NCBI RefSeq assembly: GCF_021502725.1
Contig: NZ_JAKFFS010000006.1
Span: 372,001 to 436,000 of the forward strand
Reading direction: 5' to 3'
DNA from: Dyadobacter sp. CY345
GTDB lineage: Bacteria > Bacteroidota > Bacteroidia > Cytophagales > Spirosomataceae
DNA: 64,000 nt
The number at the start of each line of letters is the position of its first letter. The first letter of the stretch is position 1. This document shows positions 1 to 10,600 of the stretch, one piece after another. The notes under the pieces were generated by a model. The model was given only the letters and a program-made list of their open reading frames with translations. It had not been told where the DNA came from and did not search any database. A program made the translations under genes and the position numbers.

Positions 1-1320
1 CGGTAAGTTTTCCGTTCCCAACTCCCTGTATTTTTGCTTATTAATCCATTGTTGAAAATCAGTTTCAGAAGCCGCTTTTGCCTTCTCAACCTCCAATTCC
101 TCTGAAGCGATCCGGGAATTTATAAACCGAAGCATTTTTTCCTGCTGATCGGTCGGCAACATCAACGTCGGTGTCGGCAATGCGTCGTCCCAGGAAATCT
201 GCCCGGCTTCTTTTACATTATTAAAAAAGCTAAAAAGCTGGTAATAATTCTTTTGCGAGATAGGATCGTATTTATGGTCGTGACATTTTGCACAGCCTAC
301 GGAAATTCCAAGCATTGCATCACCAAAAGTATTAGTTCGGTCTATTACATATTCCGTCTGAAATTCTTCCTCCACGATCCCACCTTCCATATTTTGCTGA
401 TGATTCCGATTGAAGGCAGTCGCGATAATCATATCCTTGGTCGGCTTTGGCATTAAATCTCCCGCAAGCTGCCATTGCACAAATTTGTCGTAGCGCAGGT
501 TTTTGTTAAAGGCATTGATAACCCAATCGCGATACGGCGACATGTCACGCAGCCTGTCCACAGTATACCCATGAGAATCTGCAAAACGAGCCAGATCAAG
601 CCAGTCGACGGCCATTTTCTCACCGTAGTGAAGTGATTTGAAAAGCCGGTCAACTTGTTTTTCATAAGCATTAGTGCTTTTATCATTCAAAAATGTATTA
701 ATTTCTTCCAGCGTTGGTGGAAGCCCGGTCAGATCCAGCGAAACCCTGCGCAGCAACAACTCCTTGTCGGACTCCAAGGAAGGCGTCAATTTTTCCTGTT
801 CAAGTTTGGCGAGAATATAATGGTCAATCGCATTTTCGACCCACTTTTGGTCTTTTACCTCAGGCAGATCTGGTTTTTTAGGTTTTACAAAAGCCCAATG
901 AGGCTTATATTCAGCGCCATCCTCAATCCATTTGATCAAAACAGCCTTTTCTTTGGCGGTCAGGCTCAGATGTGAATCTTTGGTTGGCATCATATATTTC
1001 GGATCGTTGGAAATAATTCTGTGATAAAGCTCACTTCCTGCCAGTTCGCCCGGATTTATAGCAACCTTGCTCGGATTTTCCGGGAGCATTCCATAAGCAG
1101 CATCCTTAATATCAAGACGTAAACCCGCTTTCTGTTTCGCCTTGTCCGGTCCATGGCAGGCAAAACATTTGTCAGAAAGCACAGGTTTTACGTGCTGGTT
1201 ATAATCCAGCTTTTCCGGTAATGCGTCGTATGCAATTTGCACGTCCGCGGGAAGTTCCGGCCCGCAGGAGAACAGGCAGGTACAAACCAGTATCGCGACA
1301 AAGATTTGAAAACACCGCAT
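1..1320 (-). CDS. DUF1549/planctomycete-type cytochrome c domain lipoprotein (partial, C-terminus outside window)
   Basis: An open frame of 440 codons starts at ATG 1320-1318 and runs off the left edge, so only the N-terminal part is here. The first 18 residues form a lipoprotein signal with lipobox LFSC (Cys19), predicting an envelope-anchored protein. A heme-c motif CFACH lies at residues 52-56 (PSCyt1-type domain) and is followed by a DUF1549-type (PSCyt2) region containing a second motif CAKCH at residues 343-347. The family usually continues into DUF1553 and is about 750-1000 residues long; it is often paired with a DUF1501 gene, which would lie left of the window. Its reaction is not established; a redox role in the envelope is inferred from the heme motifs. 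It diverges from the permease gene at 1661. Confidence 0.85.
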   Translation of the reverse strand, partial: MRCFQIFVAILVCTCLFSCGPELPADVQIAYDALPEKLDYNQHVKPVLSDKCFACHGPDKAKQKAGLRLDIKDAAYGMLPENPSKVAINPGELAGSELYHRIISNDPKYMMPTKDSHLSLTAKEKAVLIKWIEDGAEYKPHWAFVKPKKPDLPEVKDQKWVENAIDHYILAKLEQEKLTPSLESDKELLLRRVSLDLTGLPPTLEEINTFLNDKSTNAYEKQVDRLFKSLHYGEKMAVDWLDLARFADSHGYTVDRLRDMSPYRDWVINAFNKNLRYDKFVQWQLAGDLMPKPTKDMIIATAFNRNHQQNMEGGIVEEEFQTEYVIDRTNTFGDAMLGISVGCAKCHDHKYDPISQKNYYQLFSFFNNVKEAGQISWDDALPTPTLMLPTDQQEKMLRFINSRIASEELEVEKAKAASETDFQQWINKQKYRELGTENLP

Positions 1321-1660
1321 GGTAGGTCAAGTTCAAAATTCCATTAAAACAAATATATAATTTAATAAATTGTAAAAATTATACAAAATTCACTCAGTTT
1401 TATTTTAATAGTAATTTTTTAGTCCACGCTCTGAGAAGTCATGGTTTTAAAACGCAACAGAGACTATAAAGTCTTACCGGTATAAGCGGATATTTTTAAC
1501 AAAAACTAGAAATCAGATGACAGTTTGAGCTGTCCGCTTACGAACAAAAATGTCCGGTTTTGAACATTCAAAGCCTGAAAAACACGGTTAGAAGCCATAT
1601 AATTGTTATGGCATAACATTATTGTATTAACCTTCGGTGCAACCGATAGATCTATTAGCC
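1321..1660. other. Intergenic region with paired palindromes, upstream of permease 1
   Basis: A 340-bp divergent gap. Bases 1321-1430 are AT-rich and show no clear signal. Two 16-bp palindromes lie at 1531-1566 (annotated separately) and a GGCATA box at 1610-1615. A small hairpin agact-ataa-agtct sits near 1463-1476. No ORF with coding character is visible. Confidence 0.6.
1531..1566 (+). promoter_or_regulatory. Paired 16-bp palindromes (operator / upstream activating sites) of permease 1
   Basis: Two imperfect palindromes are visible: TGTCCG-CTTA-CGAACA at 1531-1546 and TGTCCG-GTTT-TGAACA at 1551-1566, 20 bp apart start to start (about two helical turns). A GGCATA box follows at 1610, 59 bp from the start of the second site. 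The same arrangement occurs before the permeases at 11655 and 14753, so a common dimeric activator is inferred. The box resembles the -24 half of a sigma-54 promoter, but the matching GC ten bases further on is absent. Confidence 0.65.
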
Positions 1661-4063
1661 ATGATAAAAAACTACTTTAAAATCGCGTTCAGAAATCTTA
1701 TAAAACACAAGTCATTCAGTTTTATCAATATTATAGGCGTGGCCATTGGTCTTGCATGTTTTTTACTTTTGACTTTATACGTCAAAGATGAACTGAGTTA
1801 TGACCGGCACAACGTAAATGCTGAAAGAATTTACAGGTTGTCACGGACTTTCCTTTCCAAAGATGGAACAGAATCGCTTCGTCTGGGACATGCCGCGCCA
1901 CCTTTCGGCCCACTTATCCGGCAGGATTTTCCAGAAATAGAACAAGTTGTCCGTTTGCTCGAAACAGACGCGATGGTTCGTTATGGAGAGCACATTTTTA
2001 ATGAAGAAAACATCTACGCTGCGGAAGATAATGTTTTCAAAGTGTTCTCATTCAATGTTTTGCAAGGAAATCCTGCAAACGCGCTGGTTAATCCATTTTC
2101 CATTATGTTTTCAAGACCAATGGCAGAAAAATATTTTGGAAAGGAAAATCCGCTTGGTAAGACAATCCGGGTTGATAACGAGTTTGATTATACCGTCACC
2201 GGCGTTTACGAACCTTTTCCCTCCCAAGCCAGCTTTCATCCAAACTTCCTGATCTCGTTTTCAACACTTGCTGACGACCGGGTATATGGAGCTGAAAACC
2301 TACGTTCGAATTGGGGGAATAATTCCTTTTCCACGTTTTTATTGCTGGCGAAAAATTATGATCCTGAAAAACTCGTCAAAGCATTTCCGGCTTTTCAGAA
2401 CAAACATATTGATCCAAAAGCTTCGACCTGGTCAGTACTCAATTTGACGAAACTGACTGATATTCACCTTCATTCACACTTGGATTCTGAAATGGAAGCC
2501 AACGGAGATATACAATATGTTTATTTGTTTTCTGCAATTGCCATTTTTATCCTGCTTATTGCCTGTATCAATTATATGAATCTGGCAACAGCGCGATCAG
2601 CCAAAAGAGCAAAAGAAGTTGGTATGCGAAAAGTCGTTGGTGCGGTTCGCAGCCAGCTCATCAACCAGTTTCTGAGTGAATCGATCTTGCTGGTTTGCAT
2701 TTCGCTGATTCTTGCATTTGCCATTGTAGCAATATGCCTGCCGTTTTTGAATGATTTTACCCAAAAGCAGCTTACTGCAAATTCGCTGTTTACGCCGTCT
2801 TTCATCGCGATCGTCATTTCTATAACACTTTTTACCGGCCTCGTTGCTGGAAGTTATCCGGCATTTTTTCTAACTTCTTTTCAGCCAACAAGTGTGCTTA
2901 AAGGAAAAATAGCCTCGGCATTGAAAAACGGGCGTTTGCGTCAAACGCTTGTCGTGGCCCAATTTGCAATTGCTGTTGTGCTGATAATTAGTACTGCTGT
3001 GGTTTATAGTCAAATGAAATTTATCCAAAATTATAAGCTGGGTTATTCAAAAGATCAGGTCATTCTGCTCTCCCCGCCTGCCGATTCTACTACTAATTTC
3101 GAGGCGATCAGTCAGGAATTAAAGCAAAACAGCAACATTACAGAAGTGGGCCGCTCTTCCCGCATTCCTTCCGTCCGGCTTCTTGATTCCTGGGAAGCTT
3201 ATGTAATGAAAGGTGATTCGATGACACCGTCTGATATCAATATTAAATCGCTTTCGGTTGATGAAGATTTTATTCCTGCATACAAAATTCAAATGGCTGC
3301 CGGCAGAAACTTTTCAAAGAAGTTTGGAACCGACAAAACGGAAGGATTCATATTAAACGAAACAGCAGTTCATATGCTGGGCTGGAAAAATGCAAAAGAT
3401 GCGATCGGTAACCGTTTTGGTTACGGACAGGTACGTGGTCAGATTATAGGCGTTACCAAAGACTATCATTTTGAATCACTCCATCAAAAAGTTGCGCCGA
3501 TCGTGATGTTTATGCAAACTGAAAACCCGAGATGGCTTTCGGTACAGATCGCTGGCGGTGATATTAAAAATTCTGTTGATCACATGAAAAAAGTATGGGA
3601 GAGCCGGTTTCCTGACAAGCCCTTTTCCTATGAATTTCTGGATGAACGATTTGGAAGGTTGTATGCCCGTGAACAAACGCAGCAGCTTCTGTTTGGAATT
3701 TTCGCCGGCATCGCCATTTTCATTTCCTGCCTTGGTCTGCTCGGATTATCTATGTTTATGGCAGAACTTCGTGTGAAAGAAATAGGTGTTCGAAAAGTAC
3801 TTGGCGCTTCCATTCCAAGTCTGGTTGTGCTTCTGTCAAACGACTTCCTTAAACTGGTGTTGATCGCTATTATAATTGCTTCTCCTATTGCCTGGTATGG
3901 CATGCACAACTGGTTGGAAAATTTCGCTTATCATACAAATATTTCTATCTGGATCTTCGTCGGCGCCGGATTTCTTTCGGCTGGAATCGCATTGCTAACG
4001 ATCAGTTTTCAAAGTATCAAAGCGGCATTGCGAAATCCGATAAATGCTTTGAAAAGCGAATAG
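1661..4063 (+). CDS. MacB/FtsX-type ABC transporter permease (1)
   Basis: An 800-residue membrane protein of the duplicated MacB_PCD-FtsX type common in Bacteroidota. One TM helix lies at about residues 21-41, followed by a large periplasmic domain, three TM helices near 286-306, 340-362 and 380-403, a further TM at 427-448, a second periplasmic domain and three C-terminal TM helices near 676-700, 731-748 and 763-783. It ends in SFQSIKAALRNPINALKSE, a tail nearly shared with the two other permeases here. The frame is open from a GTG at 1637, but ATG 1661 is chosen because MIKNYFKIAFRNL matches the family start. No ATPase gene is adjacent, so the partner must be encoded elsewhere. Such permeases couple ATP hydrolysis to periplasmic work or export; the substrate is unknown. 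Confidence 0.9.
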   Translation: MIKNYFKIAFRNLIKHKSFSFINIIGVAIGLACFLLLTLYVKDELSYDRHNVNAERIYRLSRTFLSKDGTESLRLGHAAPPFGPLIRQDFPEIEQVVRLLETDAMVRYGEHIFNEENIYAAEDNVFKVFSFNVLQGNPANALVNPFSIMFSRPMAEKYFGKENPLGKTIRVDNEFDYTVTGVYEPFPSQASFHPNFLISFSTLADDRVYGAENLRSNWGNNSFSTFLLLAKNYDPEKLVKAFPAFQNKHIDPKASTWSVLNLTKLTDIHLHSHLDSEMEANGDIQYVYLFSAIAIFILLIACINYMNLATARSAKRAKEVGMRKVVGAVRSQLINQFLSESILLVCISLILAFAIVAICLPFLNDFTQKQLTANSLFTPSFIAIVISITLFTGLVAGSYPAFFLTSFQPTSVLKGKIASALKNGRLRQTLVVAQFAIAVVLIISTAVVYSQMKFIQNYKLGYSKDQVILLSPPADSTTNFEAISQELKQNSNITEVGRSSRIPSVRLLDSWEAYVMKGDSMTPSDINIKSLSVDEDFIPAYKIQMAAGRNFSKKFGTDKTEGFILNETAVHMLGWKNAKDAIGNRFGYGQVRGQIIGVTKDYHFESLHQKVAPIVMFMQTENPRWLSVQIAGGDIKNSVDHMKKVWESRFPDKPFSYEFLDERFGRLYAREQTQQLLFGIFAGIAIFISCLGLLGLSMFMAELRVKEIGVRKVLGASIPSLVVLLSNDFLKLVLIAIIIASPIAWYGMHNWLENFAYHTNISIWIFVGAGFLSAGIALLTISFQSIKAALRNPINALKSE

Positions 4064-4096
4064 ATTTCTGTTCAAATTGAGTTAAACATCAGGCAA

Positions 4097-4151
4097 TAAA
4101 AAACCGGCCGGAAGAGTGGATTATGACTCCATTCTTCCGGCTGGTTTTTTT
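4097..4151 (+). terminator. Intrinsic terminator of permease 1
   Basis: A near-perfect stem pairs aaaaaccggccggaagagtgga with tccattcttccggctggttttt and is followed by a T run, 34 bp after the permease stop. Confidence 0.85.
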
Positions 4152-4699
4152 GTTTTAAGTTAAATTTTTTGGGCCATTGTTGATTAGGAGAACATCTTTC
4201 AGATGTAGTACGTATACCCCTAAGAGTTTAAAACAATACCTACATTTAAGATATCGCGTACGAATTACTTTTATGTTATATCTCGCTAAATATCAATAAG
4301 TTACCGAATACGAAAATATTTAATAATTTTGATAAAATTTTAAATTATTTCGATACATTGTCTTTTAATTAACTTATATAAGCGTTAAAATCAAAAACTT
4401 TTCAATATCCTAAAAGTGCATTTTAGCTTCATTATTTAACCTAACCTTAAAAGAAAATGACACAAAATTTACATTCCTACAGGCGATGGGTCATCTTCGC
4501 ACAATTCCAAGATTGTTTAGCCCATTGCGATTTTCCCACGAGAAAAGACCATAATCATTATCCATAATTTAGGATCATAGGCTTCCGGGACAATCCAAAT
4601 CTCACGCTGTAACTTTTGCAGCCAGTGACTTCTTGTGCCTTATAAAAAAAAGGGACGCTCTAAAACCTTTTCAGTTTTCTCACTTTCAATACAACAGAT
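4152..4699. other. Long AT-rich upstream region of the large secreted protein
   Basis: About 550 bp without a convincing gene. Bases 4250-4440 are strongly AT-rich. The final 200 bp are less so and probably carry the promoter and leader of the gene at 4700, but I cannot point to a clean TAnnTTTG element (the nearest, near 4608, has one extra base). The short ORF starting at 4633 overlaps the true gene in another frame and looks like a shadow. Confidence 0.5.
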
Positions 4700-7600
4700 A
4701 TGTTCAAGTTTTTCAACTCCGCTATTCGATTAGTATTCACGCTGTTATGCTGCCTCATCTCAGGTTTCATGCAGATTCACGCGCAGTCAAATGCAATTGT
4801 TGCAGAGAATGCACTGCCTGGAAGCCCGGCTTCGGTATGGGATATCTCTGGTTCAGGATCACTTAGTATTCAAGGATTTGCAACTGATATCAGTTATAAT
4901 AAAGGAGAAATCGCCCGGTTTAAAATAAAGACCACGGCATCTGGTTACACGGTAAAGGTCTATCGTCTTGGTTATTATGGCGGACTTGGAGCCCGCTTTC
5001 AAGGCGACGGGATCGTAACGGCCACTTTGCCACAGTCTCAATCCCCCTGCACCAGTGATTTTGTCGACGCTGCAAATCCTGGTACCGGACTCCTGGATTG
5101 TGGGAATTGGGCGGAATCTGCGAACTGGCCAATCCCTGCTGATGCAGTTTCTGGAATATACATTGCTAAACTGACGCGCAATGACGATTTGACCGCATCA
5201 AGTCATATTGCATTTATCGTTCGAGACGACGCCAGCAATTCGGATTTACTTTTCCAAACCTCCGATGCGACCTGGCAAGCCTATAATATTTATGGCGATA
5301 CTGAAACCAACGGAAAAAGTTTATACCGCGGTGTCTCAGGAGGTAAGGCTTCGAAAGTCAGCTATAACCGCCCGTTTTATACCCGCGCAGGAAATGGCGG
5401 CGGCGGCGCAATGGAAGACTGGCTTTTTAATTCTGAATATCCTATGCTCCGGTTTTTAGAAAAAAACGGTTATGATGTGACCTATACGACCGACATTGAT
5501 TCAGATCGTCGTGGAAATCTTATCGCAAACCACAAAGTTTTTATGTCGGTTGGTCATGACGAATACTGGTCAAAAGGAATGCGAAATAATGTAACAGTTG
5601 CCAGAGATGCGGGTACTCATCTTGCCTTTTTCAGTGGAAATGAGGTTTATTGGAAAACTCGTTACGAAAATAGTATCAGCACCGGGAATGCTCCATTCCG
5701 GACTTTGGTTTGTTACAAAGAGGGGTCACAGGGAGAAAATCAGTGTAACGGAAAATGTGATGAAACCACTACCGAATGGACCGGATTATGGCGAAGTGGC
5801 TGCGAATTCCCTGGAAGCGACGGCTGCAATCCGGAGAATAAATTAAGCGGACAATTAAGCTGGGATGGTTTTACGGGCACTATGGAAGTGCCCAGCGATT
5901 ATAAAAATCTGCGTTTTTGGAGAAATACTAGTGTCGCAGCATTAAACAACGGACAGACCGCAACACTGACGGCGAATACGCTTGGCTACGAATGGAATCC
6001 GGAACAGGAAAGTTATCGATCGACCTATCCGGCGGGAAGAGTCATCTTATCCAAGACAATTGTTAATGGAAAAACCCATCATCTCAGCCTCTACAAATCG
6101 GCGAGCGGTGCGCTGGTTTTTGGGGCAGGGACTGTACAATGGTCATGGGGATTAGACGACGTTCATGACCGGGGAAGCGAGCCGGTAAGTCCAGCCATGC
6201 AGCAGGCAACCGTAAATTTATTTGCTGATATGAATGTACAGCCCAAGAGTTTGCAATCTAATTTACTCGCGGCAATAAAATCAACTGATATAGAAGTACC
6301 AGCGCTGTTGATAACTTCACCAACAAGCGGCGCAAGTTTTCCCGCCAACGCAGTGTATACCATTTCCGGTACTGCCTCGGACAACGCCACAGTTTCCGGG
6401 ATCGAAATATCCACGGACGGTGGTACGACCTGGCGACTTGCCGCTGGAACCCTGAACTGGACGTACGCCTGGACGCCCACAAGCCCGGGAGCCGCTACGA
6501 TTATGGCAAGAGTTGTTGACGACTCAGGTAATTTAAGTCCTGTAACAAGTTTAAATGTTACAGTCGGTGCGGCAGTTGCTCAGGTTTGTCCCTGCACTGT
6601 TTTTTTGCCAACAGATGTCCCTGGTTCTCAGGTTTTCAATGATGGTCAGAGTATACAGCTGGGAATGAAATTCAGTTCTGATGTCAGTGGATTGGTTACG
6701 GGTGTAAGATTTTATAAAAATGTTCAAAATATCGGTACACATACGGGACAGTTGTACAGTGCCGGCGGAGCTTTACTTGCTCAAATCGTTTTTTCAAACG
6801 AAACTTCCGAAGGGTGGCAGCAGGCAAATTTTTCTTCCCCGATACCGATATCAGCCAACACAACTTACATTATTTCTTATCATAGCTCGTCCGGTTATTA
6901 TTCGTCTGTGAATCCATATTTCACGACTGAGAAGACCAATGGTCATTTGAAAGGATTGGCTGACACTGATGCGGTTCCGAATGGCGTCTACAAATATTCA
7001 GCAATTCCGACTTTTCCAAATGAGAATTTCCAATCAAGCAATTATTATGTCGACGTAGTTTTTGAACTGGGAACGCAGTCAGACGTTACGCCTCCGGCGA
7101 TCGTTTCAACCTTACCGGCCAGCGGAACTACTAACGTAAATATTTCACCCGAAATAAAGATAACGTTTAATGAGGCGCTGGATGCGGGCACAGTTTCTGC
7201 AAATACAGTGCGGCTGCTCAACGGAACAACGGTTGTTCCCGCATCTATCGCTTATGACGTAAGTACACTTTCAGCGACAATTATTCCAACCGTTGCGTTA
7301 AGTTACGCCACTACCTATACCATAGAAATTATTGGAGGAAATGCAGATCCACGGATAAAAGATATAACCGGTAATGCGCTGGCCGCAAATTATAGTGCAA
7401 CCTTTACAACCAGGGCGGCACCGGTTATGCTACCCTCACCAAACGATGGACCGGGTGGACCGATTCTCGTAATCAGTTCTACAACAAATCCTTTTAGCCG
7501 CTATACGGTTGAAATATTGAGAGCCGAAGGACTAAATGAGTTTGCGGCAAAAGATATTTCCGAAATCGGCGCTAATCCCGCTTTGCTGAATAATTACGAT

Positions 7601-10600
7601 GTAATCTTGCTGGGCGAATTTATTCTAACTCCCGAGATTGTTACTGCGCTGACGAACTGGGTGAATGCGGGCGGTACTTTAATCGCATTTAAGCCTGACG
7701 CTCAGCTTAATTCATTGTTGGGATTAACGACGGTCAGCGGTTTGTTAAGTGATAAATATCTCAAAGTAAATACTGCCACCGCACCGGGCACTGGCATAGT
7801 TTCAGAAACTATTCAATTTCACGGTCAGGCCAATTTATATACGCTTAGCGGAGCAACGAGCATAGCAACCTTATATTCCAATGCCGGTTTAGCGACAGAA
7901 AACCCAGCTGTCACTTCCAGAGAAGTTGGTTCTAATGGTGGAAAGGCTGTTGCATTTACCTATGATCTTGCAAAATCAATTGTTTACACGCGTCAGGGAA
8001 ATCCTGCCTGGGCTGGCCAGAAAAGGGATGGACAAAGTGGGCCAATCCGGTCAGATGACCTATTTTTTCCTGACTGGATTGATTTTGAAAAAGTAAGTAT
8101 CCCTCAGGCTGACGAGCAGCAGCGACTATTGGCTAATATCATCTTGCAAGGGAATCTGCATAAAAAACCTCTTCCGCGTTTCTGGTATCTGCCGCGCAAA
8201 TTGAAAGCGGCGGTGATTATGACAGGCGACGATCATGCTTCGGGCGGAACGATTGGGCGGTTTGATGATTATTTAGCCAAAAGTTCTTCTAATGATCAGG
8301 CAGCTGTCGACAACTGGACTGCCGTTCGCGGTACTTCCTATATTTATCCAAATACACCGATCACAAACGAGCAAGCCGCGAATTTTCAGGCAAAAGGATT
8401 TGAAATCGCGCTTCATTTAAATACAAATTGCGACAATTATACCGAAGCTGGTATTTCAAGCTTACTTGCAACCCAATTAAATAATTTTGCAACCCAATTC
8501 CCAAGCCTTTTGGAACCAACTACAAACAGAACGCATTGCATCGCCTGGAGCGACTGGGCAACGCAACCAAAAGTGGAATTGCAAAATGGCATACGCCTGG
8601 ACGCAAACTATTATTATTGGCCGCAAGCGTGGATTTTGGATCGCCCGGGAATGTTTACAGGATCAGGAATGCCAATGCGTTTTGCCGATCTGGATGGATC
8701 TATGATTGATGTTTATCAGGCAGCGACCCAACTGACCGACGAATCCGGAATCAATTATGCGACCCATATCAATTCGCTTCTGGATAATGCGATTGGCATA
8801 AAAGGCTATTATGGCGTCTTTACGGCTAATATGCATACTGACCTAAACGGTGGCAACAGTACAGACGGCTCGAACGCGATTATCACTTCGGCCCAGTCGA
8901 GAAATGTTCCTGTTATTTCTGCTAAACAGATGCTTACCTGGCTGGATGGACGGAACAATTCTGCTTTCGGAAATATGTCCTGGGCTGGTAATGTTTTGAA
9001 TTTTAGTATCACAACGGCATCTGGCTCCAACAATATGTTTGCGATGTTACCTGTTCGTGCTATTGATGGAGAATTAAGTAGTATTACTGTAAACGGCAGC
9101 CCGGTTACTTTTGTGAATGAGACAATTAAAGGAATTCTTTACGCATTCTTCCCGGCTGCATCAGGAAATTATGTGGCTACTTATACGTCGGATAATATTC
9201 CTCCGCAGATTCTAAATATCGTCGCTACGCAATCAGACCCGGGATCCGTCGTGATTTCCTGGACAACCAATGAACCGGCCGATTCCAAAGTTGTTTACGG
9301 TACTTCGCCGGATGACTTGTCTCAAAATATCGCTACTGCAACTTTGGTAACAAACCACAGTTTGACGATAACCGGACTTTTGCCGGGAACAATTTATTAT
9401 TACAAGGTCACGTCGGCGGATGCGAAGGCGAATAGTACTACTGAACCCGGCATCAGCGGACCGCTTAGTTTTACCACACCGGTTGCCGCATGTTTTGATG
9501 ACCAGACAGCCAGCGATTTCAACGCAGGAAACGTAGGAGCAAACACAGTTGTGACGACTGCTGGTGTAAGTCTAAAACCCAAAACAGAAGAATTTACAAC
9601 TTTACCGCCTGTGAGTGAATGGCAAAGTTTTCCATGGAACAACGGAGGTACCAGCACGATCGTTGACGGACAAATTGCTGTCGACGGCGCCAGATACAAC
9701 ACAGAGCCGGAAACTGCTACATTTGGCCCGGGAACTTCCATAGAATTCAGGGCAACTTTTGGAGCGACACCTTTCCAGCATATAGGATTTGGGGCGGGAA
9801 ATAATGTCGATATGTATAATAATACTGCCATTTGGGCGATGTTCAGTACCAATAATACGAGTACCGAATTACAGGCCAGGGTCGCGAATTCCAGCTTTGA
9901 TAATTTCACAATCCCCAATATTGTTTTGGGTGTTCCTCATACATACCGGATTGACTGGAATGTGAATTCCATTGAATTTTTTATAGATGGCGTTTCAGTC
10001 CGCACCGTCAACATTAATTTATCAACACCTATGCGGATTGGCATGAGTGATTACAATGTCGGTGGCCCTGCATTATCGATGGACTGGATTCGGGTCACAC
10101 CTTCCACTTATCCGGCATCGGGAAGTTTTATGTCCCGTGTTTATGATGCAGGAACTCAAAAAGAATGGCAACAGGCAAGTTGGACGGCAGACATTCCTGC
10201 TGGAACTTCTGTACAATTATTCCAACGTCAGGGAAATTCTGCTGATCCCGCAGACAATTCCTGGACAACTTTTACGCCAATTGCATCCAGCGGAGCTACG
10301 GTTGGCGGAGTTTCCAGATACATTCAATACCGCGCAGACCTAACATCTTCAAACAGCAATGTTACACCGGTATTGACAAGTGTATCAATAGACTGTGCAA
10401 AACCAGCTTGCCCCGACATTATTTTTACACCAGCTACGGGCGCTACTTTGGCCGCCGGAACAGTAAGCATTAATTATTCGCAGACGATTTCTCTCTCATC
10501 GACAGGCTTCACTTTCTCTGCGTCGGGCCTACCGGCAGGTTTGTCGATTAACCAATCTTCCGGGGAAATTACCGGCAAACCGACTGAACTTGGCCCCTTT

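Noticed and set aside
1606..1626. Complete sigma-54 promoter (GG-N10-GC) in front of the permeases
   Set aside because: GGCATA is shared by all three loci, but the GC expected 10 bases downstream is missing in each, so a sigma-54 promoter was not called.
4605..4632. A third copy of the TGTAACC-N16-TGTCT ECF promoter before the 2171-residue protein
   Set aside because: TGTAACT is present but the -10 reads TCTTG at that spacing; the match is too weak.
9400..9918. 172-aa minus-strand ORF inside the 2171-residue protein gene
   Set aside because: It is antisense to a well supported coding frame, has no domain signature, and its composition is that of a complementary shadow.
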